The position numbers and the translations under genes are program-made. This document shows, one piece after another, positions 35,897 to 46,827 of a stretch of 64,000 nucleotides of DNA. Each line of letters begins with the position of its first letter. Position 1 is the first letter of the stretch. The notes under the pieces were generated by a model. That model saw only the letters and a program-made list of their open reading frames with translations, was not told the DNA's origin and searched no databases. Origin of the DNA: Lepus europaeus (taxonomy: Eukaryota > Chordata > Mammalia > Lagomorpha > Leporidae); assembly GCF_033115175.1 (NCBI RefSeq), contig NC_084835.1, positions 59,316,448 through 59,380,447 on the forward strand, in the 5' to 3' direction.

Positions 35897-37580
35897 CTGG
35901 ATGTTTTCAAAGCACTAACCCCTGAAGGAGGAAAAGCCATAAGAGGAGGGTGAAAGGAAGAATGAGTAAGCCAATTTGCTGTCAACCATTCCTGTTTACT
36001 TTCCATAATACAAGGACAATTGTGGTACAGAGGGTGCATTGGTCCTGTTCACTCACAGTTTAAAGAGAATACTTTACTCTTCATTCTTAGTAAGATGTTT
36101 TTACAAATCCTGGAAGACTGAAATAATTTCTAAAGGTGGAGTAGCCATTCTAGGATGATCACCTCAACTATAAATACATGAGTGAACTGGGTTGATCTTA
36201 ATCACAAAAAAAATTTCTCCCAAGTAATAGACTTGCAAACTTGGAAATTTCAAGTTAGTTCTTGAGTAATGAGATACAGAGTTGATGATATTAAGATGAT
36301 AATTTTTCAAAGTGTTGCCTTTACTAGATATGCAAGATACTTACTCTCATAAGATTAACATGTCTAACAAATGATAGTGTACAGAAGCTCAATAAAAGTT
36401 ATTTCCTTGGTCACCAAGTAACTTCAAAATAACGAAAATTAAACTGGTAAAAAGGACTTATTTTAACTCAGAGATTACCAGACTTTAGAACAATGGAATG
36501 CAAACCAAGGTTTTATTCCTACTCTACAATTTTAATTTTTTATCTAATTGTCTTTAATATTAACTACTACCACAAATCAGTTAAGATGTATAAAACGTTA
36601 CTGATTTTTACTTCTACACTACTTATTTGTTTCAGAAGAGGTGTTACAGAATACAAGGAAAGCTTGTACGATATGGATTAAGTGAAAGAGAAAATAAAAG
36701 TATGCATCTTTCTTTCCTCCTCTCAAGGTTTGCTAATGCTTCTCTCTCATGAGCGAATGTCAAAGTCTAGCATTACTCCAGATAATTCTAACCTAGATTC
36801 AAGCCATGACTCAATTATTATCCTATTAGCTGACAATCTTTGTTTTGCCTATCTAACAGTTATGAAATTCAAGAGATCATATTTTAAAAGTACCCCGTGA
36901 ACCACAAAGCATTATAATTTTAATGTACTATTTTTCTCCTTTCTTGAGTCAATACAGCTATTTCTAGACAGAAGAGCCACACATGGTTTTTGTTGCAGAA
37001 GTCAGACTGCCCACAAACTCCTCTGCAGGAGGAGGAACAATGTGAAATCTGAGAAGCTATGAAGTACTCTCCTAAGTTTCAAGCAATAAAGTAGTTTGTT
37101 AAAAAAAAAAAAAAATTGCTAATATTTGTGATCTTTCTCCCAATTACAGCCTAAATATATACTGATAACCAGAAAGATAAACTACTACATATTTTGAAGC
37201 TATTTCAATGCAATAAATAGATGTTAGGGGACTGGTCATAGATGACACATTTTTAAATTTTAGATTTTTTTAAACACCAAAGAAAAAGAAGTGACTTTCA
37301 CCCTGTAACATGAAATTTTATAACTTATCTCCTCTACTGTTTTAATTTCGAAGCATTTCTCTGCTTAAACTTACTTAAGTACTTAAAATTTTAATTTGGT
37401 AGAATTTGGGAGGATTTCACTTATCAGAAAACCTTGTCTTGGATGGTATTTTCAAACCTGGACAAACTCAAATTTTCTATTGAATTGATTGTTTTATTAA
37501 AAAAAGCTAAATGAGGTTGGCTAATTATTTTTTCTTCAGTCAATGGGACTAAAGCATGCCTCTCTCAGAACAAGACATAG
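35897..37580. other. Intron 1, SINE-free unique DNA
   Basis: 1.7 kb with no coding exon. An AATAAA (37,085) followed by A15 (37,101-37,115) may mark a small retrocopy. Confidence 0.45.
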
Positions 37581-37905
37581 CGGCTGGCGCTATGGTACAG
37601 TGGATTAACGCCTTGGCCTGAAGCACCAGCATCCCATATGGCCCTTGGTTTGAGATTGGCTGCTCCACTTCCGATCCAGCTCTCTACTACGGCCTGGGAA
37701 AGCAGTAGAAGATGGTCCAAGTCCTTGGGCCTCTGCACCAGCGTGGGTGACCTGGAAGAAGCTCTTGGCTCCGGATCAGTGCAGCTCGGGCCGTTGTGGC
37801 AAACTGGGGAGTGAACCATCGGATGAAGACCCCCCCCCCTTCCCTCTCCGCTCTCCCCTCTCCTCTCTCTGTGTAACTGACTTTCAAATAAATCTTTAAA
37901 AAGAA
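37581..37905 (+). repeat. C-type SINE
   Basis: The last SINE before the promoter-proximal SINE-free zone; it has a C-run at 37,831. Confidence 0.85.
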
Positions 37906-40900
37906 GAAGAAAGAAGGAAAAAGAAGAGGACATAAATACTAAGGCAGAGTTTGTTAGCAGAGCCTCTTATAAAATTGACAACTAGAGTCCTTTCTTAGCT
38001 GGTGAGCATGATTTGCTTCTGACAATTCATATAATAACACCAGTTATATCAACATCTCATAAAAAGGCTTGCTGGCCTATTTTCTATGATCCTCATATAA
38101 CACTTATTTTTCTTTTCTTTTTTGACTACCCACTAGAATGCAGAATAGGTGGCCGTCAAATATTTTTCATCAAGCCTGAAATTCAGCAAGCAATTAAAAT
38201 GCTTTAAAAATCAGCTAATTAGAGGTAGAACAGAGAGAAATGGTTAAGGGGACAAAGGAATCTTTATTTATTTAACTGTATCTAACATTCATATTCTCAG
38301 TTTCCTCTGCCATATGTTAGAGTAAGTTTTACAGTTTTTATGAAAATTATCAAAAATATTTCACGTAAAACTTTGAACACAGATGTGTATAATCTAAGTG
38401 TTCAACAAATGTTAGCTATGATTATCATTACCTTTATTTTCAAAACTATGAACAATGGTAATCTACTCAATACAATATTGATATACTGATTTCCAGAATT
38501 ATCAATCTTGAGCACCAGAATAAAAGGTTTTTAAACCTAACCCTAAAAGCAAACAAAAATTCTTAAGTATTTCTGTATGTTTTAGATCTACCAGATAATT
38601 CTTAACACAAACTATTCAAAGCTGAGTTTATAAAGGAAATTATCTCTTGCTACTGCTGCATCTGCAAACTGGCAAGAGACAAATTAACATCGCCACTAAG
38701 ATATTTTCACTATTACTTTTAAAAAGCCACTGTCAAACAGATTATACATGCATGAATATATATGAGAATATTTCCAAATGCTATAAGAAGAAACTGCATA
38801 TCCTCTAGAGGAAGTCAGCCTCTAACAAACTCCAATATTTAAAGTGTTCATAAGTAGCTTTACTAAGATTAGAACTAAGTGGGGATAAGAAAAATGTATC
38901 CACAAGGGATTATAATCTGTAAAATAGCAGGTGCTGAGAATAAAGCTGGCGCTAAGCAAAAAAATCTAGGGACCTACCACCTTGGTAAAAATTGTATTTT
39001 CTTTAAAAAAAAAAATTACCACTTTTTATCCGCAGAAAAGTTTAGAGTATGCAACATGCTGTTTATACAGTATTCTTATTTGTTCCATCTCACTCTGTAA
39101 ATTATGTAGGAAAATTATTTTTGTAGATTAAGGCAAGGTTTTGAAAGCTAATCTGTTAAAAAAAAAAGACACTGTCAGACGGTAACAAATCAAGAATTTA
39201 AATCCTTGCCTTCTTTCTTACACTGCGACGTTCTTTCTCCTACACCATAAATCTACTTCTAAAGAAAGAGGCAAATTAGTTTCTTCACAGAAAGAAACCC
39301 CTAGGCCAAACCACAGACTGTTTTAACTGCAGACAAGTTAGATGTTAAGTCATTTCACCTTAGCAGGCCTTTATTTTCTAATCCATAAAATGAGGAAAAC
39401 TGATTAGAAAGTGTGAAATCCCTTCCAACTCTACAGATACACTTCTAAGACTTTTACAGAGCACAGGTGTTTTACAAAAACATGTTGTTAGCAACAAATT
39501 CCAAGTCAGAAAGCAGCATCAATAGCTCTTAAGAAACAGATTAAAATTATTATAGTCTTCATACCTACTGCTAGGCGTTACTCCAATATCATTAAGTTTA
39601 CACACAGAAATCCATCTAAACCTCTTATGGACTATGATTGGAAATGACTAATCCCAGTAACCACTGTCTTTTTAAACTAAAATAATGCTGTTACAACTTA
39701 AGAACAGTTTAAAGACAACATAACTACTGGTCAGCTAACAATTAAAAACTGAAAAAATATTTATTCTTCACTTATTCTCATACTTTTTAAAAAAGTCTCT
39801 TCCAGTGATGTAGTTTTCAAATATCTCAACTGACAACCATGTCTCCAATCTATGTCAGAAGAGAATCGTTATTTTTTTCAACAACTTCTTCAGGGAAAGA
39901 AAAATATCATCAGCATCTTGATTTTAAAAATCTCCCTTTCAAATTCATTCCACTGGTTGGACACTTGTCTCCAAATAAAATTCAAGTTTTTCTTGACTAT
40001 TAAAGGATCGACACGAGAGTCTGCACAATGTATTTTCAGCTACTGTGTTTTCCTCATCTGAATATTTATCTTTATTCCTCCTCAGATATTCTTCATAAAA
40101 GTACACACGCAGAGCGTTCCACTTTTCCAGCTCTGCTCAGTTCATGGAACAATTCTAATCATTACTAATTCTTAGCAACAGCTATATAAACTATAAAAAC
40201 AATATTAAATGTATCTTACTTTTTACTCTAATTTTCTTCCAAAGAATACGCTTATCATTCAAGTCTTCCTTCACACACTGTCTCTAAAATCCTCCTAGAA
40301 CACACATCTTCAATTGCTAAGCTTCACCTCGGGTACCTTGCAGAGTTTCAGAAATTTAGTTGGCATTAAAGTCCTTTTCAACAAAGTCAGCGAACACAAC
40401 AACTTCATCTTAGTCTACTCTCCTTCATTTTGCTTTTTAGCCACTTGGCACCGACACAGCATATGTTCTGCCAGTTCTGAGCTAATCTCCAGGAAAACCT
40501 TTGTATAATGACTGAAGAAACTGAAACAGATCACTGACCAAGATTTCAACGGCCTACTCGAGCATATGTTTTCAATAAAGCTAACTTATTTTAATTCGCC
40601 TTTAAATGTACATAGCCCATGGTCAAATAGAGAGAGAGACGACTGAGAAGGCAGATTCACGTCAATTTCAGGATTAAAGATAATTCCACGCGTTACAGAT
40701 CACCGGACCTCCAAGACGTCGCACCCGAGTTCGCAGTGCAGCCGCGGGTGTCCACTGGAAATCACATTCCCGGTGACTGCACTGCTTTAAATGTTTCCTA
40801 TGCTGTCAACTAGCGCAATACGGTTAACTTCCCATCCTAGTTTCTCACTGTTATTACGAAAACAGCTGTCAGCTGGGCTTCCGTAACCTTTTTGTACAAC

Positions 40901-40929
40901 CGATTATTCAACGCTTTGGGATCCTCAGG
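37906..40929. other. Promoter-proximal intron 1, no SINE
   Basis: 3 kb of AT-rich DNA with no SINE; only a worn MIR-like block near 39,330-39,440 (CATAAAATGAGGAAAACTGA). It may hold regulatory elements, but none can be named. Confidence 0.45.
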
Positions 40930-41266
40930 CTGCGTCATCCCACATTACTCCTGACAGCGAGCTCCAGGAGCCTGGCGTGCACCCCGGGGCTCTGCACATC
41001 ATTCGAACGGGCACTTGCACAACGACGAGCACAGCCGACGATTGCCCAATGCGGCACGGATAGATTACACTGGCATTTAAGACAGCACTGCGGCGCGGCC
41101 GCTCGCCCCTCTCCCGACGCTCCCAGGGCAGCAATTTCCCCTTCTCGCTCGCCGCCGTCTCTCCCGGGACCCGGGGTACCGCCGACGCTCCCCGCCCCGG
41201 CCAAGCCTCCCGCGTCCGCATCCGCGGCCGGCGCCGGGAACGCGCGGCAGAGCGGGCGCGCCCCCG

Positions 41267-41290
41267 CCCCGGCCCCGGCCCCGGCCCCGG
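41267..41290 (-). repeat. GGGGCC hexanucleotide run (4 units)
   Basis: Four exact CCCCGG units on the plus strand are GGGGCC repeats on the transcribed (minus) strand. They are embedded in a longer G-rich tract (41,256-41,300) about 0.4 kb into ANKRD12 intron 1. The run of G4 blocks can form a G-quadruplex. Confidence 0.85.
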
Positions 41291-41678
41291 CCCCCGCCGC
41301 TCCGGCCGCGGCACCCCGGCGGCGCCCTCTCGGGCCGCGCACACTGGCACGCACACGCTCCGCGGCCCCGCCATGTTCCGGGAGCGGCGGCGACGGGCGC
41401 CCGCGCCGAGGCCACCCCCCCGCCCGCGCTCGCGGCCCTCGGCCCGGCCCCGCCCCGCGCGGCGCCCCCGCCCAGCTGGCGGCTCCCACCTGCGCCGCGG
41501 CGCCTCAGGACGCCCGAGGGGCGGCGGCGGCGGGCGGGGCCCTGGCGGGCACGGCCGAGCCGCGCCGGGGGCCGCTAACGGCCTGTCACTGTCAGGCCGG
41601 CGGAGCGCCGGGCCGCGCCGGGCGGCGCCGGGCGGCGCGTGGCGGGACCGGCCGCGGAGGGCAGGGCGCGCCCCCTAC

Positions 41679-41940
41679 CTTGCTCTGCGGAGGGGAACGG
41701 GAGCAGCGCAGTACTGAGGGGGTCTCCGTCCAGGCGCCGGGGACGGGCTCGAAACCGCGCCCCTCCTTCCTCCTCTTCTGTCGCCACGCCCCCCTCGCCC
41801 GCACGGACCCGAGGCGCGGCGGGCGCAGGAGGGTTTACCCCCTGAGTGAGTGCCTCGGCGTGGCCGTCGTTGTCGTTGTCTTCGTCGCCGCTGCAACCGC
41901 CACTAACGCCGCCAGGGCCAGGCTTGAAAACATCTCCGGT
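41679..41940 (-). other. ANKRD12: ANKRD12 non-coding exon 1 (inferred)
   Basis: The first exon is inferred from its position in the CpG island and a good donor, GAGCAAG|GTAGGGG, at 41,679/41,678. The start site is placed near 41,930-41,940, about 60 nt downstream of an inverted CCAAT box. An alternative donor, GCAG|GTGGGAG, lies near 41,487. The exon contains a 32-codon upstream frame. Transcript ends cannot be read from the sequence; 5' cDNA ends would settle them. Confidence 0.55.
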
Positions 41941-41994
41941 CTCGGTCCGTCTCTCACCACAGCCTCCTCGCTCCCAGGACAGCGCCGCCCGGCG

Positions 41995-41999
41995 ATTGG
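41995..41999 (-). promoter_or_regulatory. CCAAT box
   Basis: CCAAT is read on the minus strand, flanked as CAGCCAATCG, a good NF-Y-type site. It lies between the E-box array and the inferred exon 1, at the usual -60 to -80 distance if transcription starts near 41,930. Confidence 0.6.
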
Positions 42000-42004
42000 C
42001 TGCC

Positions 42005-42056
42005 GCGCGGGCACGTGACCGCCGCGGGCACGTGACTCCCGCGGGCACGGGATGGG
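42005..42056 (-). promoter_or_regulatory. Tandem 17-bp units with two E-boxes (CACGTGAC)
   Basis: Two exact CACGTGAC sites start at 42,012 and 42,029, and a degenerate third (CACGGGAT) starts at 42,046. Each is preceded by GCGGG, giving three head-to-tail units of 17 bp. CACGTG preceded or followed by GTCA/TGAC is the class bound by USF, MYC/MAX and MiT/TFE factors. The array sits just upstream of the inferred start site. Confidence 0.7.
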
Positions 42057-43138
42057 CGGCGTGACCGCCCCGCCCCCGGCGCCCGCCCCTCTCGCCGCGC
42101 TCGGGAGCCGCGTCTGGAGCCGCGGGGCGGGGGAGGTGGCACGTACCAAGCGGGCGGCGGCGGGGGTGCGGGCCGGAACTGCTCCCTTCGCCTCGGTCCG
42201 CCTCCCGTGCGCCGTCCCCGGCGCGAGGAGGGAGGGGGATCAAAGGCTGGGCTGGGAGGCGGCGCGGGCGGCGCTGATGCTGCCGCGCGAGCAGCGGGCG
42301 CTGGCGTCCGTCGCTCTTCACGGCGACCGTGGCGGTGACGGGGGCTGGAAACTTCTGGAAATGGCGTCAGCGATGAAGACACGTAGGGTATTGGTGGGTG
42401 ATCTTTGCAGGGAGTGGGTGGACGAGTTTCTGAAGTCTGCGGCTGGCGACGAGCTGGGCGCCGCAGGCTGAGGTGTTGGGAGGGCCCCTGGGCGCTGCGC
42501 TGGCTGCCGGAGGGGCTCTGCGCAGAAGCCTCGCTCCCCGCCGGCGCCTGGCCGTGCCCCACCACTTGTTCGGCAAGCGCAGTCGCGTGCACCTGCCGTG
42601 GTGACCACAGAACGGAGCGTACGCCCCCTCGCCGCCGCCACACCTTCAGTAACCTTTTAAAAGCATTCTTTCACATTCGGTATTGAGCATCTCAATGGGA
42701 ACCGCCCAGGTACTGGGAAGTGCGTAAGGCCTGTTTACCCTCTCAGCGTAGCAGCAACGTATACTCTAACTTCCGGATGCTTTTTATTTACACAGGCTAA
42801 TCAGCAATAATTTGTACATGCCTTAATTTAACCCCCGAAGTAGTTAAGCATAGTCGGCAGGAAACCGTCCTCAGCTTCTGGGGTAACTGTGGCCTCTAAA
42901 CTTCAGCAGCAGCCCTTTGTGCCTTAGTTCGCAGCTACAGATTTCCTTTATGTATTACGAGGATTGCGACGTGAGACAGCAGAGGTGACAGACCTGGCAG
43001 AGAATGCCAAATCCCAACAGACCTATAGAACGTAAGCCGCCTCCTTCAAAGACCACGTTTCCCCGCTCTGCCCTTCTTCGTTCCTGATTTCTCCCACCTA
43101 GAGAACATTAGGTTTCGTTGAACAGTGAGCCATGTCTT

Positions 43139-43398
43139 TGGTGCAAGGGTTAATACACGCTTTGGAACGCCCAAGGCCCACATCCTGTAGCACCCTGACA
43201 CCTCCAACTTCCTGTTAATGCGCACTCCGTGGGAGCAGCAGATGATGGTTCAAGTACCGGGATTGCCACCCAGGTGGGAGGCCCTCACCAAGTTCTTCCT
43301 AACTTTGGACCAGTCTGTCTCTGGCTGTTGCAAGCATTTGGGGAATAAACTAACAGATTGAAGATCTTTCTCCCTCTGCCTTACAAAAATAAATGAAA
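43139..43398 (+). repeat. Old C-type SINE
   Basis: Strongly diverged head; tail AAAAATAAATG. Confidence 0.65.
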
Positions 43399-43407
43399 AA
43401 CAGACTA

Positions 43408-43660
43408 ATGGGGTCAACCTTATGGAGCAGCAGGTTGAGCTTCTACCTGGTTTAAGTCCTGGCTATGTGGACCCAGCTCCCTGTAAATGCATCTGGAAAA
43501 GCAGTGGGAGATGGCCCAAGTACCTGGGCCTCTGGACCCACATGGAATTCAGGGCTCCTGGCTTTGGCCCAGCCCAGGGCTGGTCCCTTGTGGCCATCTG
43601 GGGAGCGAGCCAGCACATGGAGATTTCTTTTCCTGTAAGTCTGCCTTGCAAAGACAAGAC
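43408..43660 (+). repeat. Old C-type SINE
   Basis: Diverged, with internal deletion and no clear tail. Confidence 0.68.
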
Positions 43661-43728
43661 CCTGTTGGCTAGAAGTACAATAGTGTTCTATATAATTTGG
43701 ATATTTATGGTATGAAATACAAAGGAAA

Positions 43729-43985
43729 GGGGGCTAGCATTGTTGCATAGCAGGTTAAGTCGCTGCCTGCATCCCAGATGGATGCAAGTTCGGTCCCAGT
43801 GCAGAAAATGACCTAAGTACTGGGCTTCTGCATCAACGTAGGGGACTCGGAGGCAGCGCCTGCGTTAGGCCTAGTCCAGCTCTGGCCATTGCAACCATTT
43901 GGGGAGTGAAATAGAGGATGGATTTCTAAGTTTCTCCCTCTCCCTATATAACTCTGCCTTTTAAATAAAGGGAAATATAAAGGAA
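43729..43985 (+). repeat. Old C-type SINE
   Basis: Head GGGGGCTAGCATTGTTGC, tail TTTAAATAAAGG. Confidence 0.72.
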
Positions 43986-44271
43986 ATAAAACTGCTTGTG
44001 AAAGGTCAAGAGTGCTCTAAAATAGAAGAAACATTTTTATTATTTTTGAAAAATTAGTTTCCCTTCTCAAATCAAAAAAAAAAAAAAAAAACCCTAATCT
44101 TTGAGGACATACTTAAAAATGATCATCATGTTTTTAGGCATAATTACCAATGCATAGTCTGTCTCAACAGCAAGGTCAAATACTGACCAAGAAAGCCTGA
44201 AGCATATGATTAGATTTACCTACTAAAAAGGCTTTTTTCTCCCAATTTGCAAAACTAATTAGAGGTAACTT

Positions 44272-44622
44272 TTTTTTTTTTTTTTTTTTTTTTTGACAGG
44301 CAGAGTGGACAGTGAGAGAGAGAGACAGAGAGAAAGGTCTTCCTTTGCCGTTGGTTCACCCTCCAATGGCCGCCGCGGCCGGCGTGCTGTGGCAGGTGCA
44401 CCGCGCTGATCTGAAGCCAGGAGCCAGGTGCTTCTCCTGGTTTCCCATAGGGTGCAGGGCCCAAGGACCTGGGCCATCCTCCACTGCACTCCCGGGCCAC
44501 AGCAGAGAGCTGGCCTGGAAGAGGGGCAACTGGGACAGAATCCGGCGCCCCAACCGGGACTAGAACCTGGTGTGCTGGCGCCGCAAAGCGGAGGATTAGC
44601 CTGTTGAGCCACGGCGCCAGCC
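44272..44622 (-). repeat. Young C-type SINE
   Basis: Exact 13-bp duplication TTAGAGGTAACTT, T23 tail, near-consensus body: one of the youngest copies here. Confidence 0.93.
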
Positions 44623-44816
44623 TTAGAGGTAACTTCTTAATTGGATGTGCTATAGAAAAACTTTATTTCTTCTTGAAAGTTGTAATATCCATACAACTGA
44701 AGTCAATATTTTGCGTGTCCACTGATTTTTCCAACTAATGCTATACTTTCAATTTCATTCCTCAATTGTTTGTATACTTGGGAGTATCTCATAGCCAAGG
44801 ATATTTTCTGCTACCT

Positions 44817-45092
44817 TTTTAAGATTTTGAGAGGTAAGAGTCACAGAGAGATGAAGAGACAGAAAGGTCTTCCATCCACTGATTAACTCCCCAAATAAGC
44901 ACAGGGGTTGAAACTAGGCCGATCTGAAGCCACGAGCCTGGAGCTTCTTCTGGGTCCTCCAGGCAGGTACAGGGGCCCAAGTATTTGGGCCATGGATCAG
45001 AAGACGAGCAGCCAGCACTCAAATTGGCACCCATATGAAATGCCAGCACTGCAGGCAGAAGCTTAGCCTGCTACACCACAGCGCTGGCCCCC
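44817..45092 (-). repeat. C-type SINE
   Basis: Reversed, with a short deletion at CCATGGATC. Confidence 0.78.
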
Positions 45093-45141
45093 TTAAAATG
45101 ATAACACTCTAGAGACTAACACATTATCAACCTTATATTCT

Positions 45142-45218
45142 TTTTTTTTATTTAATGAATGCATTTTGCATAGATGCAACTTTAGGAATACAGTGGTTCT
45201 TTCCCCCATACCTCCCAT
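45142..45218 (-). mobile_element. 77-bp L1 3'-end stub
   Basis: T8 then sequence like the reversed 3' UTR of lagomorph-type L1, ending in the pyrimidine-rich CCCCCATACCTCCC block. The duplication CCTTATATTCT is exact on both sides. Confidence 0.75.
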
Positions 45219-45256
45219 CCTTATATTCTATAGTGTGGTTTAAATATCACTACTTG

Positions 45257-45580
45257 GAGGGGCCAGCGCTGTGGTACAGCGGGTTAACGCCCTGGCCTGA
45301 AGCACTGGCATCCCATATGGGCGTCAGTTCGAGACCCGGCCACTCCACTTTCAATTCAGCTCTCTGCTACGGCCTGGGAAAGTAGAAAATGGCCCAAGTC
45401 CTTGGACCCCTGCACCCACGTGGGAGACCCGGAAGAAACTCCTGGCTCCGGATTGGTACAGTTCCAGCCGTTGCGGCCACCTCGGGAGTGAACCAGCAGA
45501 TGGAAGACCTCTCTCTCTGCCTATCCTCCTCTGTCTGTGTAACTGTGACTTTCAAATAAATAAATAAATCTTTTTTTAAT
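45257..45580 (+). repeat. C-type SINE
   Basis: Full-length older type; TATCACTA flanks. Confidence 0.87.
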
Positions 45581-45696
45581 AAAAGTATCACTATTGGAAA
45601 TATATTTAACAATTTATAAACATTAAAATGTTTAAACAGAATAGTGACATAAAGTAAACAGAAAGATAATGTTAACTTAAAACTTAGCTGCAACAT

Positions 45697-46003
45697 GGGG
45701 TGGGTGTTGTGGGGCAGCGAGTTAAGTCCCTCCTTGGGATGCGCACATCCCATAATGAAGTCCTGGCTACTCTGCATCTGAGATCCAGCTTCCTGCTAAT
45801 AGTCCCAGGAGGCAGCAGATGATGGCCCAAGCAAATTCTTAGGTCCCAGCCACTCATGTAGGACATCTGGATGGAATTCCTGGCTCCTGGCTTGGGCCTG
45901 GCCCAGCCCCAACTCTTGCAGGCATTTGGGCGGCACACAAGCAGATAGATGATGTCTCTTGCTGTCACTTTACCTTTTGAATAAATAAATATTAAAAACA
46001 AAA
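45697..46003 (+). repeat. Old C-type SINE downstream of NDUFV2
   Basis: Ends about 250 bp from the NDUFV2 polyadenylation site; AAACTTAGCT/AAACTTGGCT flanks. Confidence 0.8.
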
Positions 46004-46254
46004 CTTGGCTGTGCTAAAGAAAAAACTCAGTTGAAATTTGACAGAATTTTTACTGCACTTTTGGCCTGACAGCCAAAAATGAGTGGCATTTGAGTAACTG
46101 TTAACCTATATAGTAATATCTTCATAGTTAGCCACTGATAGCAGAAGGCTTTAAAAAGGTCTGTGTTGTTCTGACATATTTATAGCTGCAGATTGCTAGG
46201 TGACCTACTACTAAGATGTACACAGAGTAGAACGAACAAATAATGCAAAAAGTT

Positions 46255-46312
46255 TATATACACAGCAGGTTCATATTTATTTGTCCAGTGACATATTTAC
46301 AGCTAATATAAA
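46255..46312 (-). other. NDUFV2: NDUFV2 3' UTR with AATAAA polyadenylation signal
   Basis: On the minus strand an AATAAA hexamer lies at 46,281-46,276, about 32 nt after the stop codon. That would give a very short 3' UTR with cleavage at roughly 46,250-46,262. A short UTR fits what is known of this abundant housekeeping mRNA. The cleavage site itself is inferred. Confidence 0.75.
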
Positions 46313-46453
<141 letters not shown>

Positions 46454-46639
46454 CTAACATTTGTAACTTTTTACTTACAAAAATAATTATTACCTCACAA
46501 TAGCCTAGTTAACTATAATTAGCATGGGTTATTTATTTAATTATTTCAATTGCTGCAAGATTTTATCTAAAGGTAAACATGAAAATACATAAAAGCTCAC
46601 CATAAATATAAAATGTATAAAATAGCACTAATAATACTA

Positions 46640-46790
46640 GCCATTGATTGAGCACTATACAAACATTAGCTCCCCTAATCCTGACAGCAATGCCATGAGA
46701 CAACTTGATGATGGCTTTACAGACACAGAAACCAAGATTTGGGGGACCTAACTGCCCAAAGATCAGAGCTAGAGAACTATAGCAAAAATA
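46640..46790 (-). repeat. MIR-type SINE
   Basis: TTGATTGAGCACTATACAAA ... CTAATCCTGACAGCAATGCC follows a reversed MIR, in NDUFV2 intron 7. Confidence 0.6.
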
Positions 46791-46827
46791 ACCCAACCCC
46801 AGAGGAAATTTTAAAAACTGTTTTAAG

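Larger units (their letters stand above)
40930..42645. promoter_or_regulatory. ANKRD12: CpG island, ANKRD12 promoter region
   Basis: About 1.7 kb is very rich in G+C and CpG, with many GGGCGG/CCGCCC boxes, in sharp contrast to AT-rich flanks. It contains no SINE. Strand, position and the neighbouring gene order point to the ANKRD12 promoter. Long open frames cross it on both strands, but these are expected in GC-rich DNA lacking stop codons. CpG-island promoters are often bidirectional, so a divergent plus-strand RNA is possible. Confidence 0.9.
42646..46254. other. NDUFV2-ANKRD12 intergenic spacer
   Basis: The spacer between the NDUFV2 polyadenylation signal and the ANKRD12 CpG island has no gene that I can support. 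It holds about 0.5 kb of unique sequence next to the island, three worn SINEs (43.1-44.0 kb), one young SINE at 44.27 kb, further SINEs at 44.8-46.0 kb and a 77-bp L1 stub. Confidence 0.7.

Noticed and set aside
37906..40929. Frames of 60-75 codons (for example at 38,879 and 39,852) as hidden exons
   Set aside because: No splice-bounded conserved protein is recognised and the composition is that of AT-rich intron.
41373..42471. Several open frames of 70-250 codons on both strands of the CpG island
   Set aside because: Stop codons are rare in DNA this GC-rich; the translations are low-complexity Arg/Ala/Pro/Gly and match nothing I know. They overlap on both strands and cross the inferred promoter.
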